A stretch of 64,000 nt of DNA from positions 1 to 64,000 of the forward strand of contig JAFZSI010000017.1 of the NCBI GenBank assembly GCA_017619445.1. Direction: 5' to 3'. The stretch is from Prevotella sp. (GTDB lineage: Bacteria; Bacteroidota; Bacteroidia; Bacteroidales; Bacteroidaceae). Below the pieces are notes generated by a model. That model was given only the letters and a program-made list of their open reading frames with translations, was not told the DNA's origin and ran no database searches. Position numbers and translations under genes: made by a program. This document shows positions 15,664 through 24,701 of this stretch, one piece after another; within the stretch, counting starts at the first letter, position 1, and every line of letters begins with the position of its first letter.

Positions 15664-16704
15664 CTACTGTATGCCGTCCTCGCGTAGTTTCTCTTGCCAT
15701 TTCCATGCTGAGGCAAGCACCTGGTCGAGCGGCGTATCAGCTTTCCAGCCAAGCACACGGTTGGCTTTATCTACATTGCCCCAGACTTTCTCAATGTCGC
15801 CCTCGCGGCGTGGTGCATAAGCCCACGGAAGTTTCACACCAGTAGCTTTCTGGAAGCCTTCAACCACTTCCAAAGTGCTCACTCCGTGGCCCGTTCCAAT
15901 GTTGAACACCTCAACAGCATCGGTATCGGGAATGTCGAGCACGCGCTCCATAGCCTTAACGTGAGCCTTAGCCAAATCCACCACATAAATGTAATCGCGA
16001 ATGCACGTGCCGTCGGGTGTATCATAGTCGTTGCCAAACACCTTCAGCTCTTTGCGAATGCCGATGGCCGTCTGGGTGACAAAAGGAATGAGGTTCATGG
16101 GCACTCCGTTGGGCAGTTCTCCTATGAAAGCCGTGGGATGGGCACCTATGGGGTTGAAATAGCGCAGGATTATCGACTTGATAGGTGCGCCGGAATGGAT
16201 GTAGTCTTGGATTATCTCCTCGTTAATCTGCTTGGTATTGCCGTAGGGTGACAGGGCTTTCTGAATGGGAGCCTGTTCGGTTACGGGCAGGTTCTCGTTG
16301 GCGGGTTGTCCGTAAACAGTACAGCTACTGGAGAAGATGATGCCCTTCACGTCGTACTTTGGCATGAGCTCCAGAAGGTTAATGAGCGAGACGATGTTGT
16401 TGCGGTAGTACATCAACGGTTTCTCCACGCTCTCTCCTACCGCCTTTGATGCTGCGAAATGAATGATTCCCTCAATCTTCGGGTACTTTCTAAACACGGC
16501 CTCCGTGGCCTCCATGTCCTGCAAGTCAATCTGCTCGAAAGCGGGACGAATGCCCGTGATTTTCTCAATGCCGTCGAGCACTTCAATCTTTGAGTTCGAA
16601 AGGTTGTCAACAATCACAACCTCATAGCCTGCCTGTTGCAGTTCAACGGTGGTGTGGCTTCCGATGAAGCCAGTACCACCGGTCACTAAAATGGTTTGTT
16701 TCAT
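15664..16704 (-). CDS. galE: UDP-glucose 4-epimerase
   Basis: The 346-residue extended short-chain dehydrogenase interconverts UDP-glucose and UDP-galactose. Seen: ILVTGGTGFIGSHTTVELQQAG (NAD-binding GxxGxxG), VDNLSNSK, IIHFAASKAVGESVEKPLMYY, the catalytic SSCTVYG with downstream YGNTKQINEEII (YxxxK), and LRYFNPIGAHP. All are highly typical of GalE. It appears as a single gene here, with the Rnf operon upstream on the same strand and repeat array B in between. Confidence 0.95.
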   Translation of the reverse strand: MKQTILVTGGTGFIGSHTTVELQQAGYEVVIVDNLSNSKIEVLDGIEKITGIRPAFEQIDLQDMEATEAVFRKYPKIEGIIHFAASKAVGESVEKPLMYYRNNIVSLINLLELMPKYDVKGIIFSSSCTVYGQPANENLPVTEQAPIQKALSPYGNTKQINEEIIQDYIHSGAPIKSIILRYFNPIGAHPTAFIGELPNGVPMNLIPFVTQTAIGIRKELKVFGNDYDTPDGTCIRDYIYVVDLAKAHVKAMERVLDIPDTDAVEVFNIGTGHGVSTLEVVEGFQKATGVKLPWAYAPRREGDIEKVWGNVDKANRVLGWKADTPLDQVLASAWKWQEKLREDGIQ

Positions 16705-16758
16705 TTTGTTTTCTGTATCAAACTAACGTTTTAAATGTGTAACTATACGTTTTATTCT

Positions 16759-16823
16759 TCTAAAGCATCACTTTGTGCTAACAAACCGCAGCTTTAGCAC
16801 GATAAAGGTACTATTTAGTCGAG
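16759..16823. repeat. 21-nt repeat array, locus B (degenerate)
   Basis: Three degenerate 21-nt units start at 16761, 16782 and 16803 with cores AAAGCATCACTTT, AAACCGCAGCTTT and AAAGGTACTATTT. No cap palindrome is present. The last unit runs into the stop codon of rnfA (16815-16817). Confidence 0.6.
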
Positions 16824-17417
16824 GCCGAACAGAGTGCGCAATCCACCGTCAACTCCCGAGAAGCCCATGAAGGCCAAAGAGAGCAGTCCTGCGGTTACAA
16901 GCACGATGGCTGTGCCACGCATGGCCTTTGGGATGTTCATAAGGGCCAACTGCTCGCGAATGCCTGCAAAAACGGTAAGTGCAAGTCCGAAACCGATGGC
17001 CGTAGAGAAGGCATAGACGATGCTCTGGAGTAACGAAAAGTCTTTCTGAATGACCAGGATGGCCACACCGAGCACGGCACAATTGGTGGTAATGAGAGGC
17101 AGGAAAATGCCGAGTGCCTGATAAAGTGGCGGTGACACTTTCTTGAGCACAATCTCCACCATCTGCACCAACGACGCGATGACCAGGATGAAAGCGATGG
17201 TTTGCAGATACTGCAATCCGAAGGGATTGAGCACGTAGTATTGCACCAGATAGGTGACTATGGTGGCCAATGTGAGCACGAATGCCACTGCCGCCGACAT
17301 ACCGAGAGAGGTATTCACTTTCTGCGACACGCCGAGGAACGGACAAATGCCAAGGAATTGCGACAACACAATGTTGTTCACAAAAATGGCCGAGATAAAT
17401 ATCAGTATGTATTCCAT
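16815..17417 (-). CDS. rnfA: Rnf complex subunit A
   Basis: Integral membrane subunit of the Rnf ferredoxin:NAD+ oxidoreductase that couples electron flow to ion pumping. The 200 residues form about six helices, starting MEYILIFISAIFVNNIVLSQFLGICPFLGVS, with the Cys in the first helix pair that in the family helps bind an iron-sulfur cluster. LPLITTNCAVLG carries the matching Cys. It is the last gene of the operon, 48 bp after rnfE; the gap holds GAACTTT-like tandem repeats. Confidence 0.95.
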   Translation of the reverse strand: MEYILIFISAIFVNNIVLSQFLGICPFLGVSQKVNTSLGMSAAVAFVLTLATIVTYLVQYYVLNPFGLQYLQTIAFILVIASLVQMVEIVLKKVSPPLYQALGIFLPLITTNCAVLGVAILVIQKDFSLLQSIVYAFSTAIGFGLALTVFAGIREQLALMNIPKAMRGTAIVLVTAGLLSLAFMGFSGVDGGLRTLFGLD

Positions 17418-17465
17418 ATTCTTTGAACTTTGAACATTATACTTTGAACATTACTCTTTCCCCTC

Positions 17466-18047
17466 TTAGCTCCTCACTTTATTAACTATAGCCACGAGGA
17501 ATCCAAGTGTGATAAAAGCGCCCGGAGGCAGCACAAAGAGAAGCATGTTGTAGGTCTCGGGCATCAGAGTAAGACCGAACACGGAACCGGCACCAAGCAA
17601 CTCGCGCACAATGCCGAGCAGAGTCAATCCGAGCGTGAAGCCAAGACCGATGCCGATGCCGTCCATAAGACTTTCCACAGGGCCGTTCTTACAAGCAAAT
17701 GACTCGGCGCGCCCAAGAATGACGCAGTTCACCACGATGAGCGGAATGAACAATCCGAGCGAGGCATAGATGGAAGGCACGAATGCCTGCATCACCATCT
17801 GAAGGATGGTTACAAACGAGGCTATGACGACAATGAAAACCGGAATGCGCACCTTGTCGGGTGTCAGCTTCTTGATGAGCGACACAACGATGTTCGAGCA
17901 GATGAGCACAAACATCGTAGCAAGTCCCATGGAGAGGCCGTTGATGGCACTTGTGGTAGTGGCCAGTGTGGGACACATGCCAAGCATCAGCACAAATGTC
18001 GGGTTTTCCTTGACGATGCCGTTGGTGATTATCTTAAAGTAATTCAT
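17466..18047 (-). CDS. rnfE: Rnf complex subunit E
   Basis: The 193-residue integral membrane subunit is homologous to RnfA. Seen: NYFKIITNGIVKENPTFVLMLGMCPTLA and IPLIVVNCVILGRAESFA, the two Cys-bearing half-repeats typical of RnfA/RnfE and NqrD/NqrE. It follows rnfG after 26 bp. The order C-D-G-E-A shows Rnf rather than Nqr. Confidence 0.95.
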   Translation of the reverse strand: MNYFKIITNGIVKENPTFVLMLGMCPTLATTTSAINGLSMGLATMFVLICSNIVVSLIKKLTPDKVRIPVFIVVIASFVTILQMVMQAFVPSIYASLGLFIPLIVVNCVILGRAESFACKNGPVESLMDGIGIGLGFTLGLTLLGIVRELLGAGSVFGLTLMPETYNMLLFVLPPGAFITLGFLVAIVNKVRS

Positions 18048-18073
18048 AATGCTACGTATGATTGTTTCTGTGA

Positions 18074-18703
18074 TTATTGTTCTTTCTTCACCTGCTTCGT
18101 GGCACCCGATTCAGCATCAACCGGAGTGGCCTTGTAGGCTTTATACGCATTGTTGACAGCCAAGAGGAAAGCACGGCTGGTAATGGTCGAGGCAGTAATG
18201 GCGTCAACCTGACCACCGTCCTTTTTCACAACGAGTTCCTCGGCAGGGTTCGAGCCGATAATGTCGCCCTTCTCCCCTTTCTGGAACCATTTGTCGGCCT
18301 TTGCACCTAAGCCAGGGGTCTCTGCATGCTCCAGAAGCGTGTAGCCGAGAATATTGCCTTCGGGGTCGAATCCTACGAGCACTTTCAGGTTGCCTCCGAA
18401 ACCACCCGTGGTGCTCTCAACAGCAGCACCCAAGTCTTTTTTCTGTGCATCTTGTGTCTGATAGATGACATAGACCATTTCTTTGCCCTTGGCATCATTC
18501 TGGCGCACGGTATCGGTTTTCGAGACAACGAGATTTCCGCCCCCCATGACGGCCTTGATGCCGTCGGCCAAAGCTTTTTCTTTCTGCTGGGCGATGGGAG
18601 CCTCAGTAATGGCGTTGATGTAAGCCAATATCGCACCTGTGATGACGGCCACTCCCGTGAGTGCCAGCACCATGTTGGTAACAGTCGATTTGAGTTTTTC
18701 CAT
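18074..18703 (-). CDS. rnfG: Rnf complex subunit G (covalent FMN)
   Basis: The 209-residue subunit has one N-terminal membrane helix (MVLALTGVAVITGAILAYINAI) and a periplasmic FMN-binding domain. The flavin attachment region is ITASTITSRAFLLAVN, a variant of the usual SGATxTS, with Thr residues available for phosphoester linkage of FMN. GYTLLEHAETPGLGAK is a strong family motif. It lies between rnfD (18 bp upstream) and rnfE. Confidence 0.93.
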   Translation of the reverse strand: MEKLKSTVTNMVLALTGVAVITGAILAYINAITEAPIAQQKEKALADGIKAVMGGGNLVVSKTDTVRQNDAKGKEMVYVIYQTQDAQKKDLGAAVESTTGGFGGNLKVLVGFDPEGNILGYTLLEHAETPGLGAKADKWFQKGEKGDIIGSNPAEELVVKKDGGQVDAITASTITSRAFLLAVNNAYKAYKATPVDAESGATKQVKKEQ

Positions 18704-18721
18704 ATCTAAGTCCTCCTCATA

Positions 18722-19732
18722 TTATTGTTGCTTTGCAGGCACTTCGCCGAACCGCTTGGGTTTGACGTAAATGTTGATAAGCGGCGTAAAGGCGTTCATA
18801 ATCAGAATTGCGAACGACATTCCTTCAGGATAGGAGCCCCAGTTGCGGATGGCAACGGTAAGGAAGCCAATGGCCACGCCATAGATAATCTGTCCTTTAC
18901 TTGTCATCGGCGAGGTCACGTAGTCGGTGGCCATGAAGATGGCGCCAAGCATCAGTCCTCCACTCAGGATTTCGGCAACAGGATTTGCATATACCGGGTT
19001 TGCCAGGTGGAGCAATCCGCTGAACACAAACACGGTGGCTATGATGCTGACGGGAATGTGCCAAGTGATGATTTTCTTCCAAAGCATGTAGGCAAGGCCT
19101 ATCAGTAACGCAAGCGCACAAATCTCGCCCAACGCGCCAGCACCCATCGAAGCCACGTCAGAGGTTCCAACGAACATGTTGAGCGAGCTGGGCAACTGGT
19201 CGAGCACGTTGGAGTCGCCAGTCTTGATAGCCTCCTTCATGATGGCCAGCGGGGTGGCTCCCGTCTCAGCATCGAGATAGGAAGTAAGCTGCCCTACTTT
19301 CGGCCATGAGGTCATCTGGGCGGGGAAACTCACTAAGAGGAAGCATCTTCCAACCAGCGCGGGGTTGAAAGGATTCTGTCCCAATCCGCCAAAGGTCATC
19401 TTACCCACGCCGATGGCAAACAAGGCGCCAATAATGATAATCCATACGGGAAGGTTTGACGGAAGGTTGAATCCTAACAGCAAACCCGTGAGTATGGCTG
19501 ACCCGTCGCAGATGGTTGTCTGCTCGCGGCGCAGAATGTATTTGTTGATGGCCCACTCGAAAAACACGCAGGCAATCACACTCGACGCAAGCACAATGGC
19601 AGAGCCTATTCCGAAGAACCATAGCGAGACGAGCAGCGCTGGGATGAGGGCGATGATGACGCCATACATGTTGCGCTCCACGCTGTCGGTGCCGTGTGCA
19701 TGCGGTGATAACGAAACGATTAACTTACTCAT
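18722..19732 (-). CDS. rnfD: Rnf complex subunit D (covalent FMN)
   Basis: The 336-residue polytopic membrane subunit starts LIVSLSPHAHGTDSVERNMYGVI. The flavin-linked motif is seen as DAETGATPLAIM, near residue 157, and GLGQNPFNPALVGR and FMATDYVTSPMT are diagnostic for the RnfD/NqrB family. It is separated from rnfC by 60 bp. Confidence 0.95.
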   Translation of the reverse strand: MSKLIVSLSPHAHGTDSVERNMYGVIIALIPALLVSLWFFGIGSAIVLASSVIACVFFEWAINKYILRREQTTICDGSAILTGLLLGFNLPSNLPVWIIIIGALFAIGVGKMTFGGLGQNPFNPALVGRCFLLVSFPAQMTSWPKVGQLTSYLDAETGATPLAIMKEAIKTGDSNVLDQLPSSLNMFVGTSDVASMGAGALGEICALALLIGLAYMLWKKIITWHIPVSIIATVFVFSGLLHLANPVYANPVAEILSGGLMLGAIFMATDYVTSPMTSKGQIIYGVAIGFLTVAIRNWGSYPEGMSFAILIMNAFTPLINIYVKPKRFGEVPAKQQ

Positions 19733-19792
19733 ATTGTATTTATTGACGTTTTCACTATTCTTTCATCATATCTTCAATGTTCTCTCCACAAC

Positions 19793-21145
19793 TTATTTCT
19801 TTGCCGAACGGGCACGGATAATACCCATCACGGTAGATTTGCCCTGACGGATGTTGTCGAGCAACGGACGGTGGGCGGGACATGTGAACTGACACGAGCC
19901 GCACTCTATGCACGAGGTAATATCTTCTGCCTCTGCACGTTCCCAGTCCTTCAAGTCGCTTATCTTAGCCAGCAGATAGGGCTCAAGACCCATCGGACAG
20001 GCCGACACACACTTGGCGCACCGTATGCACGGCTGAGCCTGCTTGCGGCGGGCATCGTCATCAGAGAGGATGGTCACGCTGTTGGTACCTTTGCAGATGG
20101 GCACGTCGATAGTAGTGAGTGCCTTACCCATCATGGGACCTCCTGCCAGCACTTTGTTGTCGCCCTCGGGCATTCCGCCGCACACATCGATGAGGTCTTT
20201 CATGGGTGTTCCCATGCGCACGAGGAAGTTGCCGGGCTTTGCCAGCCGCTTGCCTGTGACGGTGGTGTAGCGCTCAAACAAAGGTTTGTTCTTCATCACA
20301 GCCTCATAGACGGCAAAGGCGGTTCCCACGTTCTGCACAATGGCTCCCACGTTCACGGGAATGGCTGGTGGTGCGGGCACCTGACGGCGTATGACTGCAT
20401 CCACAAGTTGTTTCTCACCACCTTGTGGATATTTCTTGGCAAGTGCCACGACCTCAATGCGCGGGTCGCTGGCAGTTTTCTGCTCGAACAGTTCAATGGC
20501 TTTGGGCTTGTTGTCCTCAATTCCAATGTAACCCTTCTCCACCTTGGCAGCCTTCATCAGCAGTTCCAAGCCTACCAGAATCTCGTCGGCATGTTCCATC
20601 ATCAAGCGGTAGTCGGCTGTGATGTAAGGCTCACACTCCACAGCGTTGATAATCACGCACTCGGCCTTTGCCGTGGGCGGCGGACAAAGTTTGATAAACG
20701 TCGGGAATCCTGCGCCTCCCATACCTGCAATGCCAGCGTTCTTCACACGCTCCACAATGATTTCAGGGGTAAGTTCCGGGTGGTCTGCCATCTTCTCAAG
20801 TTTGTCAGAGCGGTCGATGGTTTCTTCCCACTCATCGCCCTCCACGTTGATGATGATGCATGGCTTGCGGTAGCCCGTGGCGTCAATGGCTGTGTCAACC
20901 TTGAACACAGTGCCCGACACGCTGCTGAAGATGGGTGCGGAAACAAATCCGCCTGCCTCTGCTATCAGCGTTCCAACCTTCACCTTGTCACCCTTCTGCA
21001 CCACGGCCTTGGCGGGTGCGCCAATGTGCTGAGACAATGGGAATATGGCTTGTTTCGGCAATGCGGCTGTCACCGTTGCCACCTCGTGGGTGAGTTTGTT
21101 TTCCTCGGGGTGAACGCCGCCTATTCTGAATGTACGTGTTTTCAT
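19793..21145 (-). CDS. rnfC: Rnf complex subunit C (NADH-binding, iron-sulfur)
   Basis: The 450-residue peripheral subunit carries the NADH and FMN site and two 4Fe-4S clusters. Seen: GGVHPEENK at the N-terminus, GAPAKAVVQKGDKVKVGTLI (biotinyl-like fold), GMGGAGFPTFIKL, ECEPYITADYRLM and the cluster motifs CIRCAKCVSACP and CIECGSCQFTCP. The start ATG overlaps the stop of rnfB by 4 bp (ATGA), which indicates translational coupling. Confidence 0.95.
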   Translation of the reverse strand: MKTRTFRIGGVHPEENKLTHEVATVTAALPKQAIFPLSQHIGAPAKAVVQKGDKVKVGTLIAEAGGFVSAPIFSSVSGTVFKVDTAIDATGYRKPCIIINVEGDEWEETIDRSDKLEKMADHPELTPEIIVERVKNAGIAGMGGAGFPTFIKLCPPPTAKAECVIINAVECEPYITADYRLMMEHADEILVGLELLMKAAKVEKGYIGIEDNKPKAIELFEQKTASDPRIEVVALAKKYPQGGEKQLVDAVIRRQVPAPPAIPVNVGAIVQNVGTAFAVYEAVMKNKPLFERYTTVTGKRLAKPGNFLVRMGTPMKDLIDVCGGMPEGDNKVLAGGPMMGKALTTIDVPICKGTNSVTILSDDDARRKQAQPCIRCAKCVSACPMGLEPYLLAKISDLKDWERAEAEDITSCIECGSCQFTCPAHRPLLDNIRQGKSTVMGIIRARSAKK

Positions 21146-22041
21146 GACTGGGCCTCCTTTCTTTCTTCTGTGTTGGTTGTGGGTTGCTCAACAGGAGCGG
21201 CTGGCTTAGGTTTAGGTGCCGGGAAGTTGAGAGCCGTGATGGCCTTGGTAGGACAAGCCTCAACGCACTTCTTGCACAGGCGGCACTTGTTGAAGTCGAT
21301 GTAAGCAACATTGTTCTCCACCGTGATAGCCTCGAACTTACACTCCTTCTGACACTTGCCACAGCCGATGCACGCGGCTTTACAAGCCTTCATGGCAGCC
21401 GGGCCTTTGTCCTTGTTCACGCAACGAACATAGATGCGGCGGTTCTTGGGACCTTTCTTCCGCAACTCGATGATGTGGCGCGGACAAGCCTTCACACAGG
21501 CACCACAAGCCACACACTTCTCATCGTCAACCTCGGGTAAGCCCGTCTCTGAATTGATGCTGATGGCGTCAAACTGACAGGCACTCACACAGTCGCCGCA
21601 GCCAAGACATCCGAATCCGCAGGCCGTCTCACCAGCACCACAGGCATTGACTGCCGCACATGTCTGCAAGCCGTCGTAAACGGCTATGCGCTGGCGCAAC
21701 TCACAAGTGCCGTTGCAACGCACCACAGCCACCATCGGGTCGCTCTGAGCAATGGCCATGCCCAACAAATCGGCCACCTGATCCATGACGGCAGGACCGC
21801 CTACAGGACAACTAAGCCCTTCGAGCGAGCCTTTGTCGCAGGCTTTCACCAGCGCGTCGGCCATACCCGCACAGCCAGGGAATCCGCAGCCTCCACAATT
21901 GGCACCAGGCAACACAGCCGTCACCTGCTCCACTCGTGGGTCTTCCTGAACAGCAAACCGCTTGGATGCCACGTAGAGTACTACCGCCGCTATCAGCGCG
22001 ATGGCCCCTAAGACGATTACTGCAATTAAAATTGAATTCAT
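21142..22041 (-). CDS. rnfB: Rnf complex subunit B (multi-cluster ferredoxin)
   Basis: The 299-residue subunit accepts electrons from ferredoxin. An N-terminal membrane helix (ILIAVIVLGAIALIAAVVLYV) is followed by the CGGCGFPGC motif near residue 50 and four further Cys sets: CLGCGDCVSAC, CVACGACVKACP, CIGCGKCQKEC and CRLCKKCVEACP. A Pro-rich tail ends the protein. The start MNSILIAV at 22041 is preferred over the in-frame ATG 36 bp upstream because the helix then begins at the N-terminus as in the family. Confidence 0.95.
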   Translation of the reverse strand: MNSILIAVIVLGAIALIAAVVLYVASKRFAVQEDPRVEQVTAVLPGANCGGCGFPGCAGMADALVKACDKGSLEGLSCPVGGPAVMDQVADLLGMAIAQSDPMVAVVRCNGTCELRQRIAVYDGLQTCAAVNACGAGETACGFGCLGCGDCVSACQFDAISINSETGLPEVDDEKCVACGACVKACPRHIIELRKKGPKNRRIYVRCVNKDKGPAAMKACKAACIGCGKCQKECKFEAITVENNVAYIDFNKCRLCKKCVEACPTKAITALNFPAPKPKPAAPVEQPTTNTEERKEAQS

Positions 22042-22114
22042 AGTAAAAAGATTGATATAGTTTTGATTATTCTTCAACTCTGTTTAAGGGAATCTCCTCA
22101 ACCCCTTCTCTTCT

Positions 22115-22534
22115 CTACTCCTTTTGTTCCTCAATATGGAACCGCAAAGAACGTCGCAACTTATTACGAAACAGATAGAGTAAACCATAATAAGGCAACA
22201 GACAGGCAATGCCTCCCAACGCCGCCAATGGCTCGTTGCCCGTAAGTTGCATCAACAACCATACGGCAACCACCAGCACCACAAAAGGCAAGCCGAAACC
22301 TAAAAGCACAGCACGAAAGCCTACACCCTCGGATGCCACCACCGTAACTTGGTCGCCCACGCGGAAACTGCCTGCGGGTTGACACACTTCTATGGTCTTC
22401 TCCTTGCTCTCCGAGGCACTACAATGATTGGCTGCACGGCAACTGGCACAAGCAGACGACTGCTCGATGCGCACGCGCACCACACCGTCGCCCACCGTCT
22501 CCACTATTCCAGAATGCTTAATCCTACCGTCCAT
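22115..22534 (-). CDS. rseC: RseC/SoxR-reducing-type membrane protein at the head of the rnf operon
   Basis: The 139-residue protein has a beta-rich N-terminal domain with a Cys cluster (ASCRAANHCSASESKEKTIEV), a segment GDQVTVVASEG, and two membrane helices (AVLLGFGLPFVVLVVAVWLLM and LAALGGIACLLPYYGLLYLF). This is the RseC family, found at the start of rnf operons in Bacteroidota. Its role is probably in assembly or redox sensing of the complex. It has a -7 element at 22587-22594, the likely promoter of the entire rnf operon. Confidence 0.88.
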   Translation of the reverse strand: MDGRIKHSGIVETVGDGVVRVRIEQSSACASCRAANHCSASESKEKTIEVCQPAGSFRVGDQVTVVASEGVGFRAVLLGFGLPFVVLVVAVWLLMQLTGNEPLAALGGIACLLPYYGLLYLFRNKLRRSLRFHIEEQKE

Positions 22535-22586
22535 GTGTCCTTCATCAGTCTTTCATCAGCGAATAGCCGATTACCTGTTCATTTTG

Positions 22587-22594
22587 CAAAAATA
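22587..22594 (-). promoter_or_regulatory. -7 element of the rseC-rnfBCDGEA operon
   Basis: The minus-strand sequence TATTTTTG matches TAnnTTTG and lies 53 bp upstream of the rseC start at 22534. Confidence 0.6.
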
Positions 22595-22680
22595 AGCATT
22601 TTTTTTCACATAGCCATCATTTTGCGCTCCTTTTTTCCGAAAACGTTCTCGCCACGTTGTATTTCGGTAAAATAAGAGCT

Positions 22681-23109
22681 TCACCAGTTTGCGCTTGTCG
22701 TGCATTCTCCTCCTAATTCTGCTGGTTTATCAGGTTTACAACTACTTTTACCATCACATCTTTTTCTTCCGTACGGCTCTCGGCAATAGATCTTTCGCGC
22801 CCAAATGCGGAAAACTGTGCCTCGTTTGCTTTTAACACGGTAGCCTACTGATATGATGACATCTATATTATAAATAGCCGTTGGTTTGTATTTTGATAGA
22901 GTATTATGCAAAATCTGCATATTACTCCCTTTTTCAAGTTCCCCTTCTTTAAATACATTTGCAATATGACGCGCTATTACGGACTGATCTTTCTGAAACA
23001 GTTCAGCCATCTGGGCTTGCGTCAACCACACGGTTTCTTTCTCCAGCCGCACATCAATCTGAGTCTGTCCGTCGTCGGTCTGATAGATGATGATTTTGTT
23101 CTCTTCCAT
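22681..23109 (-). pseudogene. RhuM-family (virulence RhuM-like) gene, truncated
   Basis: Residues 1 to about 100 match the N-terminus of RhuM-like proteins: MEENKIIIYQTDDGQTQIDV, TVWLTQAQMAELFQKDQS, NTLSKYKPTAIYNIDVIISV and GYRVKSKRGTVFRIWA. After RIWA the family normally continues for over 200 residues; here the frame turns into a basic Cys-rich tail and stops. In the next frame a coherent end (RSIAESRTEEKDVMVKV, then VNLINQQN and a stop) is visible, so the middle is deleted and the C-terminal piece is out of frame. The gene is thus a remnant. Confidence 0.7.
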
Positions 23110-23110
23110 C

Positions 23111-23178
23111 CTACTCTCTTCCCAGTTCTTTGATTTTGTTTTTCAGCATGGCGTTCTCTTGCTTGAGAGCCCACTGTG
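23111..23178 (-). pseudogene. C-terminal remnant of an unknown coiled-coil protein
   Basis: The minus-strand frame FSQWALKQENAMLKNKIK, ELGRE, stop at 23111 is coiled-coil-like and ends 2 bp before the RhuM-like ATG, as a translationally linked upstream gene would. Its N-terminal part is missing, replaced by the end of the secreted-protein gene. It appears to be debris from the same decayed locus. Confidence 0.35.
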
Positions 23179-23183
23179 AAAAT

Positions 23184-23807
23184 TTATTGATTGATGGGTT
23201 GCGCCATCAGCTTCTCCAACTCCGAATCTGATTTCTCGAGCAGTTCGTCGGGTTTATAGAATTTAGTCAGCATAGTGGCAAAGACCTTGTTGTGGTAGAG
23301 GAAGACAAAGTCATAGTAGCCTGGTTCAACCTCCTCGGGATGAAGGTAGAACGAGCCCCATTGATTATTTTCTTCAGCCTCGGGATCTTTGTTCAGCTCA
23401 CATTCTTGAACATAACCGGTGGTTTCGTCATTCAGCGTGTTTTTCAGGTAGAAGCCTTGGTCAGCTTTGTGCTTGAATACCATCACTTTGATGCCTGTCG
23501 TTGCGTTGGCTTGTGGATGGAACTCCACCCATTCGTCAAGTTCGAAAACAGAACGGATGCCTTCGGTGGCGTAAGGCTTATTGTTGAAATCACCGGTGCC
23601 GCAACGGTTGCCGGCCAGAAGCAAGCCTGTCATAATGGGCCGCTCTCCCTCTTTGAGATTAATGAAATTGAGTTTGCCAAGCACCATCGTGTCTTGAACT
23701 TGCGTGATGTTGGGCGAGTTGGTTGCATTCGCATTTGCGCTATTGTAGCCGCCGACTGTCGAAAACAGGGCAAGCGCTACGGTAAAAAATAAAGAAAAAC
23801 TTTTCAT
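23184..23807 (-). CDS. Secreted protein of unknown function
   Basis: The 207-residue protein has a signal peptide (MKSFSLFFTVALALFSTVGG) and a predicted periplasmic or surface domain with many aromatic strand segments (IRSVFELDEWVEFHPQANA; WGSFYLHPEEVEPGYYDFVF). The C-terminal helix is acidic (KPDELLEKSDSELEKLM). It is not recognised as a known family. It has its own -7 element at 23953-23960 and a leader of about 145 nt. Confidence 0.6.
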   Translation of the reverse strand: MKSFSLFFTVALALFSTVGGYNSANANATNSPNITQVQDTMVLGKLNFINLKEGERPIMTGLLLAGNRCGTGDFNNKPYATEGIRSVFELDEWVEFHPQANATTGIKVMVFKHKADQGFYLKNTLNDETTGYVQECELNKDPEAEENNQWGSFYLHPEEVEPGYYDFVFLYHNKVFATMLTKFYKPDELLEKSDSELEKLMAQPINQ

Positions 23808-23952
23808 ATACCTTCATTCTGCAACACTATCATGTTTATAATATTCTAAATGTCCTAAGCAACATGGTTGCCGCAGGTTTCTGCCACATCAGATAGTCAG
23901 CTTGTCTTAGTGTTGCGTTTAGAAAACGAGCAAAACTCTGATACAGTTGTGG

Positions 23953-23960
23953 CAAAGATA
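23953..23960 (-). promoter_or_regulatory. -7 element of the secreted-protein gene
   Basis: The minus-strand sequence TATCTTTG matches TAnnTTTG exactly. Confidence 0.6.
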
Positions 23961-24069
23961 CAAATATAATCAGAGGAAATCACACTTTTGGGGGTGGATT
24001 CTTTTACAATTTAACACATTTTTAAAGAAATAACGGCCAAGAATTGTTAACAAAAAACTGTTCACTGTT

Positions 24070-24152
24070 CGCAAGCATCACTTTACAAACGTAAAGTGCC
24101 ACTTTACAAACGCAAAGAGCCACTTTACAAACACAAAGTGCCACTTTACAAA
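24070..24152. repeat. 21-nt repeat array, locus C
   Basis: Four units start at 24070 (20 nt, one base lost), 24090, 24111 and 24132, each ending CTTTACAAA, with cores GCATCACTTT, AAAGTGCCACTTT, AAAGAGCCACTTT and AAAGTGCCACTTT. No cap is seen; the flanks are AT-rich. It lies between two minus-strand genes and stays open in one frame (heptad KVALCVC), but that frame has no independent coding evidence. Confidence 0.9.
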
Positions 24153-24234
24153 CACGAATTCCGAAAGCACCCAAAAAGCCGCAAAACCACCAGAAAAAAC
24201 ACCAAAGGAATAGAAAAAACAAAGAAACGGAAAT

Positions 24235-24684
24235 CTACTCCTTCTCGCTCATCAGGTCGCAGAAGAAATCGTCGAGTTCCTTGTCTAGTCCTTCCATGAG
24301 TTCGCCGCTGATGATAATGGTGTCGTCATCATCCACCACGTAGAGTTCGGCAATATGTTCCTTGTCGTCGTCCTCGAGCACGAAGCTGTAGGGTTTCAGG
24401 ATGCTCATGTTGTTCACCATGTCGCGCATGCGCACAAGAGTGTTGCGCAGGATGTCGGTGACACTCTGGTAGAAGTCCTCGTCCTTGTTGTCAATCCACT
24501 GCTCAATGACACACCGGTTGACCTCGTTGTCATCGTCATCGTAGGCCACCATCTCGCCGCTGTCCTGGGTGACGCGCAGGTGAACGTCGGTCATTACCTC
24601 TGCTTCCTGGTCAGAAGGGAACTTTTGCGCAATCTTGCGTATGGCGCGCTCTATTTGCTGGTTGGTTTGCTCTGTTGGCTTCAT
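24235..24684 (-). CDS. Acidic conserved hypothetical protein
   Basis: The 149-residue cytoplasmic protein is very acidic, with Asp/Glu clusters (AYDDDDNEVN; LEDDDKEHIAELYVVDDDDT; LDKELDDFFCDLMSEKE). The body seems alpha/beta: RAIRKIAQKFPSDQEAEVMTDVHLRV, FYQSVTDILRNTLVRMRDM and SFVLEDDD. No family is recognised. It is 17 bp downstream of the GHL10 gene on the same strand and is probably co-transcribed with it. Confidence 0.6.
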   Translation of the reverse strand: MKPTEQTNQQIERAIRKIAQKFPSDQEAEVMTDVHLRVTQDSGEMVAYDDDDNEVNRCVIEQWIDNKDEDFYQSVTDILRNTLVRMRDMVNNMSILKPYSFVLEDDDKEHIAELYVVDDDDTIIISGELMEGLDKELDDFFCDLMSEKE

Positions 24685-24701
24685 GGGCTATAAACTATTC
24701 A

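Noticed and set aside
16815..22534. Na+-translocating NQR operon
   Set aside because: The multi-cluster RnfB ferredoxin and gene order B-C-D-G-E-A with RseC fit Rnf; NqrA and NqrF are absent.
24022..24222. 66-codon minus-strand ORF with KVALCVC repeats
   Set aside because: Same reason: a frame kept open by the repeat period at locus C.
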